64,000 nt of DNA from Streptomyces smaragdinus. Its GTDB lineage: Bacteria > Actinomycetota > Actinomycetes > Streptomycetales > Streptomycetaceae. The position numbers and the translations under genes were made by a program. Shown here in pieces: positions 8,714 through 17,250 of the stretch; the first letter of the stretch is position 1, and each line of letters opens with the position of its first letter. The stretch is taken from positions 124,001 to 188,000 of the forward strand of contig NZ_WEGJ01000004.1 of the NCBI RefSeq assembly GCF_009604385.1. Reading direction: 5' to 3'. The notes under the pieces were generated by a model. That model did not search any database. It saw only the letters and a list, made by a program, of their open reading frames with translations, and was not told the origin of the DNA.

Positions 8714-9664
8714 TCACCCCCCGACCGCCCACAACCCCCGCGCCCCCGCCGCCGCGGCAGCCGCCCCGATCAGCCCCGCGTCCGCCCCGAGCCGCGCCGG
8801 AGCCACCGCCACATCCCTGGCGAACGACAGCGCCGCATACGTCTTGAGGTGCCGCCGCAGCGGCGCGAGGAGCAGCTCCCCCGCCCCCGCGACCCCGCCG
8901 CCTATCACCGCGATGTCGATCTCGACCAGGGACGCCGTCGCCGCGATGCCCGCCGCGAGGGCCTGCCCCGCGCGGTCGAAGGACGCCACCGCGATCGGGT
9001 CCCCCGCCCGCGCGGACCCGGCGACCGCCGCGGCCGAGGTGTCGCCGTCCGGTCCCGGCCGCCATCCCGCCGCCAGGGCGCGGGCGGCGATGTGGGGACC
9101 GGAGGCGATCCGCTCCACGCACCCCCGCCCGCCGCACGGACACGGGTCGCCGTCGAGGTCGACGCTGAGGTGGCCGATGTGCCCGGCGTTGCCCGTCGGC
9201 CCCGGATGCAGCCGCCCGCCCAGCACCAGCCCCCCGCCGACGCCCGTGGACACCACCATGCACAGCGCGTCGCGGTGCCCCCGCGCCGCGCCCTGCCAGT
9301 GCTCGGCCGCCGTCATCGCCACCCCGTCCCCGACGAGGACGACCGGCAGCCCGCCGACGACCGCACGGACCTGGTCCACCAGCGGAAAGTCCCGCCACCC
9401 GGGGATGTTGACCGGGCTGACGGTGCCCGCCGAGGCGTCCACCGGCCCCGCGCTGCCGATCCCGACCGCGGCGACCCGCGCCCACCCCCGGGCCGCCGTC
9501 AGCTCCCGCAGCACCTCGGCCACCGCGCCCATCACCGCCGCCCCGTCCCGTCCCGCGGGCGTGGCCCGCCTGGCCCGTACGAGCAACCGCCCGGAGGAGT
9601 CCACCAGCGCGCCGGCGATCTTGGTACCGCCGATGTCGAGGGCGGCGGCGAGGTCATGACACAT
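8714..9664 (-). CDS. ROK family sugar kinase
   Basis: This 316-residue ROK-family protein has the N-terminal ATP-binding loop ALDIGGTKIAGALVD, the GIGSAGPVD segment, the catalytic region VVLVGDGVAMTAAEHW, the GTGVGGG loop, and the zinc-binding ROK signature CPCGGRGCVE. No helix-turn-helix precedes it, so it is a kinase (glucokinase, N-acetyl-hexosamine kinase or similar) rather than a NagC-like repressor. It is divergent from a LacI-type regulator and shares a perfect operator dyad with it, so a sugar controlled by that regulator is the likely substrate. Confidence 0.92.
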   Translation of the reverse strand: MCHDLAAALDIGGTKIAGALVDSSGRLLVRARRATPAGRDGAAVMGAVAEVLRELTAARGWARVAAVGIGSAGPVDASAGTVSPVNIPGWRDFPLVDQVRAVVGGLPVVLVGDGVAMTAAEHWQGAARGHRDALCMVVSTGVGGGLVLGGRLHPGPTGNAGHIGHLSVDLDGDPCPCGGRGCVERIASGPHIAARALAAGWRPGPDGDTSAAAVAGSARAGDPIAVASFDRAGQALAAGIAATASLVEIDIAVIGGGVAGAGELLLAPLRRHLKTYAALSFARDVAVAPARLGADAGLIGAAAAAAGARGLWAVGG

Positions 9665-9719
9665 CGTGGCGGCTCCTGGGTGCGGGCGGGCGAGTACGGA
9701 GAGTCAGTCTCCCCTGCCC

Positions 9720-9746
9720 TTGACAACGTTGTCCAGCCCCTATGAT
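9720..9746 (+). promoter_or_regulatory. LacI-type operator over the promoter of the LacI/ROK pair
   Basis: A perfect dyad GACAACGTTGTC (9722-9733), extendable to 16 bp with outer T and A, overlaps TTGACA (9720-9725). TATGAT follows at 9741-9746 and could be the -10 box, although the 15-bp spacing is short. Dyads with a central CG are the normal targets of LacI-family proteins, so the divergent regulator probably represses itself and the ROK kinase from here. Confidence 0.78.
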
Positions 9747-9780
9747 CGACCGCACGTGTCCCGCGAACAGGAAGACGGAC

Positions 9781-10806
9781 GTGAGCGATCAGTCCCGCCG
9801 CCCGTACGGAAACCGGCCCACGATGAAGGACGTCGCCGCCCGCGCCGGCGTCGGTCTCAAGACCGTGTCCCGCGTCGTGAACGGCGAGCCCGGTGTCACC
9901 CCCGACACCGAGCGCCGCGTCCGTGAGTCGATCACGGCGCTGGGCTTCAGGCGCAACGACAGCGCGCGCATCCTGCGCAAGGGCCGTACCTCGAGCATCG
10001 GCCTGGTGCTCGAGGACCTCGCGGACCCGTTCTACGCGCCGCTCAGCCGCGCCGTGGAGGAGGTCGCGCGCGCCCACGAGACGCTGCTGATCAACGGCTC
10101 CAGCGCGGAGGACCCCGAGCGCGAGGAGGAACTGGTGCTGGCGCTGTGCGCGCGCCGGGTCGACGGCCTCGTGATCATCCCGGCGAGCGACGACCACCGT
10201 TATCTGGAGCCGGAGATGGCCGCCGGGATAGCCACGGTGTTCGTGGACCGGCCGGCGGGGCAGATCGACGCGGACGCGGTGCTCTCCGACAACTACGGCG
10301 GCGCCCGCGCGGCCGTCGCGCATCTGGTCGCCCACGGCCACCGGCGGATCGGGTTCATCGGCGACCAGGCCCGGATCCACACCGCGGCGGAGCGGCTGCG
10401 CGGGTACCGGGACGCGATGGCGGAGGCGGGGCTGGCGGTGCATCCGTCGTGGACGGCGATGGGCAGCACCGACCCCGGGCGCGTCGGGGCGGCACTGGGG
10501 GCGATGCGCGGGGGGCCGGAGCCGGTGACGGCGCTGTTCGCGGGGAACAACCGGGTGACGGTCACCGTCGTGCGCCGGGCGGCCGCCGACGGCCGGCCGT
10601 TCGCCCTGATCGGCTTCGACGACTTCGAGCTGGCGGATCTGCTGAGCCCGGGGATCACGGTGATCGCGCAGGATCCGGCGGCCCTGGGCCGTACGGCGGC
10701 GCAGACCCTCTTCCGCCGGCTAGCCGGACAGCACGAGGTACCCAAGCGGGTGGAGCTGACGACCCGGCTGATCCCCCGGGGCTCGGGCGAACTCCCGCCG
10801 GAATGA
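9781..10806 (+). CDS. LacI family transcriptional regulator
   Basis: This 341-residue regulator has an N-terminal LacI helix-turn-helix (TMKDVAARAGVGLKTVSRVV) with hinge, and a periplasmic-binding-protein-like sensor domain to the C-terminus. I chose the GTG at 9781, preceded by AGGAAG at 9769-9774, over the ATG at 9742 because that ATG lies inside a TATGAT promoter element and directly beside the operator. It is divergent from a ROK sugar kinase and probably controls both genes through the 9722-9733 dyad, released by a sugar or sugar phosphate. Confidence 0.93.
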   Translation: MSDQSRRPYGNRPTMKDVAARAGVGLKTVSRVVNGEPGVTPDTERRVRESITALGFRRNDSARILRKGRTSSIGLVLEDLADPFYAPLSRAVEEVARAHETLLINGSSAEDPEREEELVLALCARRVDGLVIIPASDDHRYLEPEMAAGIATVFVDRPAGQIDADAVLSDNYGGARAAVAHLVAHGHRRIGFIGDQARIHTAAERLRGYRDAMAEAGLAVHPSWTAMGSTDPGRVGAALGAMRGGPEPVTALFAGNNRVTVTVVRRAAADGRPFALIGFDDFELADLLSPGITVIAQDPAALGRTAAQTLFRRLAGQHEVPKRVELTTRLIPRGSGELPPE

Positions 10807-10812
10807 CGGGGT

Positions 10813-10844
10813 GGCGGGGGCGCCCCGCGAAGGACGCCCCCGCC
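10813..10844. terminator. bidirectional terminator hairpin
   Basis: A perfect 10-bp stem, GGCGGGGGCG with CGCCCCCGCC, and a 12-nt loop lie in the 43-bp gap between the stops of the convergent LacI and M6 protease genes. It would serve both strands. Confidence 0.8.
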
Positions 10845-10849
10845 GGTGA

Positions 10850-13753
10850 TCACGGCGTCGGGCTCGCCGGGGTCACCCTGACCATCGCCCACTGGTTCGT
10901 GAACGGCGCCGTCGTACCCAGCTCCAGCTTCACGCCCAGCGCGGCGCCGTCGCCCGCCGGGTCACCGCTGCCGAGCGGCTGGCCCAGACCGAGGTCGGTG
11001 CCGTACCAGTCGGGCAGCGGCCGGCCCGCGGCGTCGGTCACCCGCACCGAGTACGGCCGGTTGCCGTCCGAGGGCACGACCACGGAGGCGTCGGAGTCCT
11101 TGTAGTAGAACTCCGGCGCGTCGGCCGTCCCGCGCACCTCGATGCCCGGGTACCAGCCCTTGGCGTCGGTGAAGCCGGGCACGGCCCGCAGCGACGCGAA
11201 CCGCGTGCAGTACTCGCTGAACGGCTCGCCGGGCGCCTCCAGGCACTCGGTGAACGCGGGCGTCCTGCCCCTGGTGAACGCGGCGTTGGCGGAGTTCGGC
11301 CGCGACGGCAGGTTCTTCAGCGCCGTCGGGTCCTTGTCCGCCGCCGCGCCCGTGCGCCGCAGCGGGTCGAAGTGCGAGTCCGCCAGCAGCAGTCCGCCCT
11401 TCGTGCCGTGGCTGGGCAGCCCGCCGAGGTTGTTCAGCGTGTGGTTGGTGAAGTTGAGCCCCTCCCCGTAGGTGAAGTCCCGGTACCAGACGAGCATGCC
11501 GGGCGCGTTGTACGGGGCCCGCTCCACCTTCCAGGCGCCGTCGCGCTGGTAGGTGGTGTCGTACGCGTAGGCGAGGCCCCGGTCGAAGCCGTCGAGGTTG
11601 CGCCACTCGGCCAGGTAGTAGTTCTCGGCGTGCTGGACGCCGTCGGTGATCCCCCACCCGCTGCCGGTGGTGTCGGTGAACGACCCGGTGGCCGCCGTCC
11701 AGCCGCCGTCGCCGGACTCGGCGCCGTCGCTCCAGACGGTGTCACCGCCGCTGGTGACCGAGAAGTCGTCGGCGAACCAGCCGCCCGCCTCGAACGCGGC
11801 GTCGGTGGCGGAGCGCAGCCGCAGCTGTACGGTCTGCCCGGCGTACGGGGTGAGGTCGACGTAGTCGTGCCGCCACTGCCCTCCGGTGTCGCCGGTGAGG
11901 CCGTACTTCTTCCCGCCGAAATCGTTCATCCGGCCGTTGGGATCCGCGTAGCCGTCGTCGGTGGAGACGAGGTCACCGCCCTCGTCGTAGACCTTCAGCT
12001 CCTCGAACGTGGCGCCGCCGTCGGTGGACACCTCGACGAAGCCGTAGTCCCAGTCCGCCTCGATGGAGTAGTTGTCCCACGACCAGAAACGCACGTCGGA
12101 GCCGGCCGGCACATCGATCGGCCGGGTCAGCCGGACGTCCGCCCACGACTGGTCGTTGCCCGACCACCACACATTGCTCCCGCCGTGCGGGGTGACCAGG
12201 TTCACCACCTTGTCGGGGAGTCTGACCAGGGCGCCGTCCTCGGTGCCCTTCGGGGTGCGCGAGGACTGGCCGAGCTTGACCTGCTCCGGCCGGTCACCGA
12301 CGTCGAACACCTTCGGCTCGGCCCAGCCCATCACGAACTTCTCCCAGATGCCCATGTGCGCGGGCTGGCTCTGGAAGATCGGACCGGCGTGCGAGCCGGA
12401 GGCCATCAGATCCCAGAAGTCGACGTCGGAGTCGCCGCCGGAGGCGGTGTCGTAGACGTCGGGCAGACCGAGGTCGTGGCCGTACTCGTGGGCGAAGACG
12501 CCGACGCCGGAGTCCTCGGGCTGCACGATGTAGTTGCTGACCGCCAGATCGGTGCCCGGCACGGTGAAGCCCGGGACGACCGCGGAGGAGTGCGCCCAGA
12601 TCGAGTACGGGCCCTGCGCCCCGCCGCCGCCGGACTTGTCCTCGCCGGCGTGCACCAGCACCAGATGGTCGACGATTCCGTCGGGCTCGCCGAATCCGCC
12701 GTCGGGGGCCGACGGGTTCTCGACGTCGTACTCCTCCCACGGGAAGTCGGGCTGCGCGGCGGCGAGCGCCCTGACCGCGTCGACCGCCAGCTGCCCGGGG
12801 CCGGACGGGTTGTCCGGGTGGCCGTTCATGCTGCTCTCGACGCCGGCCTGCCAGACACCGGGCTCGACCTCGGTGCAGGTGTTGGCGCCGTACCAGGCCT
12901 CGGAGTGCGGCACGGTGATCCACGGCGTGGCCTCACCGGTGACGGTGTAGCGGCCCTTGGACATCTCGCTGTACATGTTGCGCATGGTGTTGCCGGAGAT
13001 GTCGATGCCCCGGCGGCCGTCCGGGCCCTTCAGATCGGGGCGGACGCGCTTGGTGTAGCCACGCTTGGTGTAGAGGATGTCGTTGTAGAAATCGGGCGAG
13101 AAGTCGTCGATCCACAGGGAGTTGTTGTCCTTGTGGCTCGCCTCGGCCGGGTTCGGGATGTTGTTGTGCACCGGGCCGTTCTGGATCACCGGGAAGTCGG
13201 GGTTGTCCTCGGCGGGCACGCAGTCGCGCTCGTTCTGATCGGGTGTCAGATCGTCGTCGAACGTGGCGCGCGGCACCATGGTGCCGGTGAAGTCGTCGTT
13301 CGCGTTCTCGTCGAACTCGACGAGGATCGTCAGCAGTTTGGCTTCCTGCGTCTCGCGGGAGTTCTTGAAGCGCTGCTCGAAGGGCGTGCGGCCCGAGCGC
13401 CCGAACTCCTTCTCCTGCTGGGCGAGCACCCGCCCCGGACGCGGGTTGCCGCCGGCGTACTTGTCGAGGTGCGCGCCCAGGGGGCTGGGCCTCGTGGAGT
13501 AGATCGGGCTGCCGTCGGGCGCGGTGCCGACCTTGACCTCACGCTCGGTCTTGTACTGGTCGTTCCTGGGATCGACGTAGTTGATGTACGCGTCGGACGC
13601 CGACGGTGCGTAGCGCGTGACGTCCGCGCCGGACGCGGCGCCGGACGCCGCCGTGAGGCCGCCGGCAAGCAGTGCGGTGACGGCTAACGCGGCGGTGAGT
13701 CTCCACGGTGTGGAACTGGGTATCGCCCCGGACAAGGTCTCCTCCTCGGTCAT
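10850..13753 (-). CDS. secreted immune inhibitor A-type M6 metalloprotease
   Basis: This is a large extracellular zinc protease of peptidase family M6, about 967 residues from the ATG at 13753. A signal peptide (WRLTAALAVTALLAGG) is followed by a propeptide and the catalytic domain with HEYGHDLGLPD at residues 422-432. The C-terminal half has beta-sandwich modules like those of InhA (tryptophan- and glycine-rich, FWSWDNYSIE and similar). Leu23 in the signal peptide is encoded by TTA (13685-13687), so translation should need the bldA tRNA and be tied to development. The exact start is uncertain: a TTG 18 nt downstream has GGAGGAG just before it. Likely role: degrading extracellular protein. 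Confidence 0.93.
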   Translation of the reverse strand: MTEEETLSGAIPSSTPWRLTAALAVTALLAGGLTAASGAASGADVTRYAPSASDAYINYVDPRNDQYKTEREVKVGTAPDGSPIYSTRPSPLGAHLDKYAGGNPRPGRVLAQQEKEFGRSGRTPFEQRFKNSRETQEAKLLTILVEFDENANDDFTGTMVPRATFDDDLTPDQNERDCVPAEDNPDFPVIQNGPVHNNIPNPAEASHKDNNSLWIDDFSPDFYNDILYTKRGYTKRVRPDLKGPDGRRGIDISGNTMRNMYSEMSKGRYTVTGEATPWITVPHSEAWYGANTCTEVEPGVWQAGVESSMNGHPDNPSGPGQLAVDAVRALAAAQPDFPWEEYDVENPSAPDGGFGEPDGIVDHLVLVHAGEDKSGGGGAQGPYSIWAHSSAVVPGFTVPGTDLAVSNYIVQPEDSGVGVFAHEYGHDLGLPDVYDTASGGDSDVDFWDLMASGSHAGPIFQSQPAHMGIWEKFVMGWAEPKVFDVGDRPEQVKLGQSSRTPKGTEDGALVRLPDKVVNLVTPHGGSNVWWSGNDQSWADVRLTRPIDVPAGSDVRFWSWDNYSIEADWDYGFVEVSTDGGATFEELKVYDEGGDLVSTDDGYADPNGRMNDFGGKKYGLTGDTGGQWRHDYVDLTPYAGQTVQLRLRSATDAAFEAGGWFADDFSVTSGGDTVWSDGAESGDGGWTAATGSFTDTTGSGWGITDGVQHAENYYLAEWRNLDGFDRGLAYAYDTTYQRDGAWKVERAPYNAPGMLVWYRDFTYGEGLNFTNHTLNNLGGLPSHGTKGGLLLADSHFDPLRRTGAAADKDPTALKNLPSRPNSANAAFTRGRTPAFTECLEAPGEPFSEYCTRFASLRAVPGFTDAKGWYPGIEVRGTADAPEFYYKDSDASVVVPSDGNRPYSVRVTDAAGRPLPDWYGTDLGLGQPLGSGDPAGDGAALGVKLELGTTAPFTNQWAMVRVTPASPTP

Positions 13754-13904
13754 GGAAGGACGTGCGCGTGCGGTGGCTCCCGCGGGCACCGGCCCGTGAC
13801 GCGCGCACGCACGGACGGACTATCTCAGGCTCCGGGGCCGCAACGGGAGGGGGCGGAGTGCGTCAATCACACTCCTGAGCGGCTTTACGCACTTTCGGAC
13901 TGCT

Positions 13905-14651
13905 TTACCAGGACGTTCCGGGCGTCGTGAGGTCCGCCGCGATGCCGTAGTGGTCGGAGAGGAAGGCCGGGCGTCCGTCCGCCAGCCGGACGTCGTCCTG
14001 GAACACCAGCCGGGTGCGGGCGGTCAGACCCCGGGTCAGGACATGGTCGAGGGCCGGCGGCGCGGGCCAGGACGGTGTGGGGCGGTAGGTGGGTCCGCTC
14101 TCGCCGGCGCGGGTGTCGGTGAGGCCGGACGCCGCCAGGAATCCGCGGAACAGCGCGGAGTCCGGGGGGAGGTTGAGGTCACCGACGACCGCCAGGGGGC
14201 CGGCGGTGGCGGTGATGATCCCGGTGAGCCGGTCGAGCTCCGCGCGCTGGACGCCGGTCCAGCGGTTGCCGTCCGACCAGTCGTCGTCGCGGTTCGCGGA
14301 GAGGTGGGTGTTGACGACGGTGAGCTCGCCGTCGGGCGTGTGCACCACGGCGGTCTGCGCGCCCTTGCGCATCAGCCATTCGGTACGGGCCGGACGGACG
14401 TACGGGAAGCGGTGGAAGGCGAGCGGCCCGACGGGCCACCGCGACAGCACCACCAGCCCGCCCCTGACCAGCGGCCGCCCGTGACAGCCGCCGTGCGCGA
14501 ACGCGCCGGTGACCAGGGGGACGTTGCGGCGGAGCATCAGCTCCTGCAGACACACCACGTCGTACCGGCCGAGCAGCCGGGACAGGGCCCGCAGCCGGGG
14601 ACGTACGTCGCCCTTGAACAGCACGTTGAAGGTGAGCAGCCGGACGGTCAC
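13905..14651 (-). CDS. endonuclease/exonuclease/phosphatase family protein
   Basis: This 248-residue protein starts at the GTG at 14651 (VTVRLLTFNVLFKG), where the EEP fold begins. The family's metal and catalytic residues are recognisable: N in TFNVLFKG, the CLQEL glutamate, VVNTHLSANRDDD (His), AVVGDLNLPPD (Asp and Asn) and LSDHYGIAADL (catalytic His near the end). Relatives act as sphingomyelinases, phosphoinositide phosphatases or nucleases. No convincing signal peptide is seen, and the earlier in-frame start at 14714 would only add an unstructured leader. Substrate unknown. Confidence 0.87.
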   Translation of the reverse strand: MTVRLLTFNVLFKGDVRPRLRALSRLLGRYDVVCLQELMLRRNVPLVTGAFAHGGCHGRPLVRGGLVVLSRWPVGPLAFHRFPYVRPARTEWLMRKGAQTAVVHTPDGELTVVNTHLSANRDDDWSDGNRWTGVQRAELDRLTGIITATAGPLAVVGDLNLPPDSALFRGFLAASGLTDTRAGESGPTYRPTPSWPAPPALDHVLTRGLTARTRLVFQDDVRLADGRPAFLSDHYGIAADLTTPGTSW

Positions 14652-14740
14652 CGCGCCAGGGTATGCCCCCTTGCCGCGCGGGACGTTGGTCCATACATTT
14701 CCAGGACCCCCCACGACGTAGCCCCCACATGGAGGAAGAC

Positions 14741-15823
14741 GTGCGGCAGAGATTCCTGCTCGTCCTCGGGCTGCTCATCGGCCTGATCGTGCCTCTCAAC
14801 GCGACCGCCCCGGCGGCCGCGGCGACCCCCCTGCAGATCTACGGCGCCTGGCACTGCGGTGACGACTACTGCACCTGGACCACCCAGCGGTCCGTCACCG
14901 AGTTCGACTCCAAGAACCACTGGCTGATCGACCGCGGCGACGGCCGCCCGTCGGTGAACCTCGTCGTGCTGAGCTTCGTGGAGCCGCTGAAGCTGCTCCA
15001 CCGGACGAACGACGCGGGCACCGTCGACGGCGTGCCGCGCGGTATGACCCCCGAGATCGTGAACTACTTCACCTCCCGCGGCATCCGCGTCCAGCTCTCG
15101 ATCGGCGGCATCACCTACACCGACGCCTGGGACGACGCGCTCGCCGAGGACGCCCGGCAACTCGGCCTGAACGCGGCCGAGGCGGCGACCCGGCTCGGCG
15201 TCGGCATCGAGATCGACTACGAGCAGAACACCGATCCGAACCTCACCGGGCTGCAGACGTTCATCGACGCCTACCGCTCGGTGCACCCGTACGACGCCTC
15301 GGGCGCCCGGCCCGGGTCCCGGCTGACGATCGACACCGCGGCCGGCGACCGCTGGCTGATCGACATCAACCGCAAGGCCACGCAGGACTGGCTGCGCACG
15401 GACACGCCGGTACTGGACTACGCCAACGCGATGGTGCCGGCCAGGCAGCCCTCGCCGAGCACGGCGATCTCCAACTGGCAGGAGCACGTGGACGGCAAAG
15501 CGCAGTTCTCGCCGCCCGTCTTGCCGCTGGCGCCCGCCAAGTTCACGGGTGCCGCGTACATCGGCTACGGCAACCGGACCATGCCGGAGTGCACGGACTT
15601 CCTCACGTCCCTGCAGTATCTGACGGGGGATTTCGTGCAGAACGTGGCCCCGAACGGCGCCGGGACGACGAGCGGCATGCTCGGCTACATGTTCTGGGCG
15701 GCCGAGAAGCCGTCCACCCGGGGGCTGGGCACCCAGCCGCCCAACACCTGTGAGGACGGCGTGGGAGAGGGCGCCACGCACTACGGGATCCCGGTCCCGA
15801 TGCCGCCGCTGCGGCAGAGCTAG
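14741..15823 (+). CDS. secreted glycosyl hydrolase family 18-like protein
   Basis: This 360-residue exported protein starts at GTG 14741, preceded by GGAGGAAGAC. A signal peptide (FLLVLGLLIGLIV, cleaved near AAAA, about residue 28) is followed by a TIM-barrel-like domain. VQLSIGG at 117-123 matches the SxGG strand of GH18, and GIEIDYEQ at 155-162 matches the DxxDxDxE strand with the catalytic Glu at 161, although the first Asp of the motif is absent. It may be a chitinase-like or endo-N-acetylglucosaminidase-like enzyme. Cysteines near residues 39 and 44 could form a disulfide. Activity is uncertain. Confidence 0.75.
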   Translation: MRQRFLLVLGLLIGLIVPLNATAPAAAATPLQIYGAWHCGDDYCTWTTQRSVTEFDSKNHWLIDRGDGRPSVNLVVLSFVEPLKLLHRTNDAGTVDGVPRGMTPEIVNYFTSRGIRVQLSIGGITYTDAWDDALAEDARQLGLNAAEAATRLGVGIEIDYEQNTDPNLTGLQTFIDAYRSVHPYDASGARPGSRLTIDTAAGDRWLIDINRKATQDWLRTDTPVLDYANAMVPARQPSPSTAISNWQEHVDGKAQFSPPVLPLAPAKFTGAAYIGYGNRTMPECTDFLTSLQYLTGDFVQNVAPNGAGTTSGMLGYMFWAAEKPSTRGLGTQPPNTCEDGVGEGATHYGIPVPMPPLRQS

Positions 15824-15861
15824 CGGAGTCGGGGAGCCGGGGGCCGGCACGGTCCCCGGCT

Positions 15862-17121
15862 TCAGCCCCGGCGTCCCGCGAGCCTGTCGAGGGCGGTGCG
15901 GTCCAAGCCGGTGAGCGCGGTGACCTCGGCGGGGTCGACGGCGCCGCAGTCCAGGCCGCGCAGCAGATAGCCGGACAGGGCGCGGGCGGTGGCGGGCTCG
16001 TCGAGCACGGCGCCGCCGGCCCGGGCGACGTACGCGGCCAGCCGGTCGGCGGCCTGCTCCAGGCCCTCGCGGTAGAAGGCGTAGACGGCGGCGTAGCGGG
16101 TCGGGAGATGGCCGGGGTCCATGTCCCAGCCCTGGTAGTAGGCGCGGGCCAGCGACCGGCGCACCAGCCGGTGATGGAGCCGCCAGGCATCGTGCACCTG
16201 CCGCGTACCGCCGACGGGCAGCACATTGGTCGAGCCGTCCGACAACCGCACGCCCGTACCGGCGGCGGCGAGCTGCATCACGGCCTTCGCGTGGTCGGCG
16301 ACGGGATGGTCCATCGACTGGTACGCGGCGCTGACCCCGCAGGCGGCGGAGTAGTCGAACGTGCCGTAGTGCAGCCCGGTCGCGCGCCCCTCGGCGGCGT
16401 CGATCATGCGGGCGACGGTGGCCCGGCCGTCGGGGCCGAGGATGGCCTGCGTGGTCTCGATCTGGATCTCGAACCCGAGCCGGCCGAACGTGAGCCCGTG
16501 GACCCGCTCGAACTCCGCCAGCAGCCCCGCCATCGCGGCGACCTGTTCGGCGTACGTGACCTTGGGCAGCGTCAGGACGAGGCCGTCGGGCAGTCCGCCG
16601 GCGTTCATCAGGCCGGTCAGGAAGATGTCGAGGGTACGGATGCCCCGGTCGCGGACGGCGGCCTCCAGGCACTTCGCCCGGATCCCGGTGTACGGGGCCC
16701 CGGCACCGGCCGCGACCAGCGCGGCGGCCCGGACGGCGGTCTCGTCCTCCTCGGCGTCGGAGCGCGGACCGTACCCGTCCTCGAAGTCGATCCGCAGATC
16801 CTCCACGGGCTCCCGTACGAGCTTGGCGCGGACCCGCTCGTACACGGGCCCGGCGAGCTCGTCCGCGAGCCCCAGCACGGCGGCCAGGGCCCCGGCGTCG
16901 GGCGCGTGCTCGTCGAGCAGCGCGAGGGCCCGGTCGCCCCAGTCGCGTACGGTGCCGGCGTGGTACGTGTCGGCGGGGACGTACACGGTGTGCACGGGCT
17001 GGCGGGTGCCGGGGTCGCCCGGATAGCGGCGGGCCAGCTCGGCGTCGACGGCGGCCAGGCCGGCGCCGATCCGCTCGCGTACCGAGGCCCCGAGGGATGT
17101 CGCCACCGTGTCGTCGGCCAC
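15862..17121 (-). CDS. DUF6986 family protein (HpcH/HpaI aldolase-like)
   Basis: This 419-residue protein belongs to the phosphoenolpyruvate/pyruvate TIM-barrel aldolase group, in the actinobacterial DUF6986 family related to citrate lyase beta and malate synthase. DLRIDFEDGYGPR gives acidic metal ligands, and FEIQIETTQAILGPDGRA holds the conserved Glu of the barrel. I chose GTG 17121 because GAAGGG precedes it and because a dyad at 17144-17158 nearly abuts the alternative GTG at 17142. It lies alone between a convergent GH18 gene and the etf operon. A role in glyoxylate or purine-derived carbon use is possible but unproven. Confidence 0.8.
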   Translation of the reverse strand: MADDTVATSLGASVRERIGAGLAAVDAELARRYPGDPGTRQPVHTVYVPADTYHAGTVRDWGDRALALLDEHAPDAGALAAVLGLADELAGPVYERVRAKLVREPVEDLRIDFEDGYGPRSDAEEDETAVRAAALVAAGAGAPYTGIRAKCLEAAVRDRGIRTLDIFLTGLMNAGGLPDGLVLTLPKVTYAEQVAAMAGLLAEFERVHGLTFGRLGFEIQIETTQAILGPDGRATVARMIDAAEGRATGLHYGTFDYSAACGVSAAYQSMDHPVADHAKAVMQLAAAGTGVRLSDGSTNVLPVGGTRQVHDAWRLHHRLVRRSLARAYYQGWDMDPGHLPTRYAAVYAFYREGLEQAADRLAAYVARAGGAVLDEPATARALSGYLLRGLDCGAVDPAEVTALTGLDRTALDRLAGRRG

Positions 17122-17143
17122 CGGTACGCCCTTCTGTCGCACG

Positions 17144-17158
17144 TCAACAAACTGTTGA
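17144..17158. promoter_or_regulatory. candidate operator dyad upstream of the DUF6986 gene
   Basis: An inverted repeat TCAACA-AAC-TGTTGA lies 22 bp before the chosen start. IclR-type repressors bind dyads of this general form, but no regulator gene is adjacent, so the cognate protein must be elsewhere. The assignment rests on symmetry only. Confidence 0.5.
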
Positions 17159-17195
17159 AGCGAACGTAACGGGTGGTGCGGGGGTCGTCAACGAC

Positions 17196-17235
17196 AGCGG
17201 GCCCCTCCCGTCCTGACGACTGGGAAAGGCCCGCT
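17196..17235 (-). terminator. terminator of the etfBA operon
   Basis: AGCGGGCC (17196-17203) pairs with GGCCCGCT (17228-17235), with further G-C pairing inside the loop. The hairpin lies 16 nt beyond the etfA stop and before the DUF6986 promoter. Confidence 0.65.
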
Positions 17236-17250
17236 CGGGTTCCTGGGAGG

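Noticed and set aside
6902..9745. 947-residue plus-strand open frame
   Set aside because: It crosses the surface protein, Nudix and ROK genes in antisense; no recognisable domain.
9742..9780. ATG 9742 as start of the LacI regulator
   Set aside because: It lies within TATGAT and next to the operator dyad, without a ribosome-binding site.
11372..13687. 771-residue plus-strand open frame
   Set aside because: Antisense of the M6 protease; Val/Asp/Gly-rich shadow without motif.
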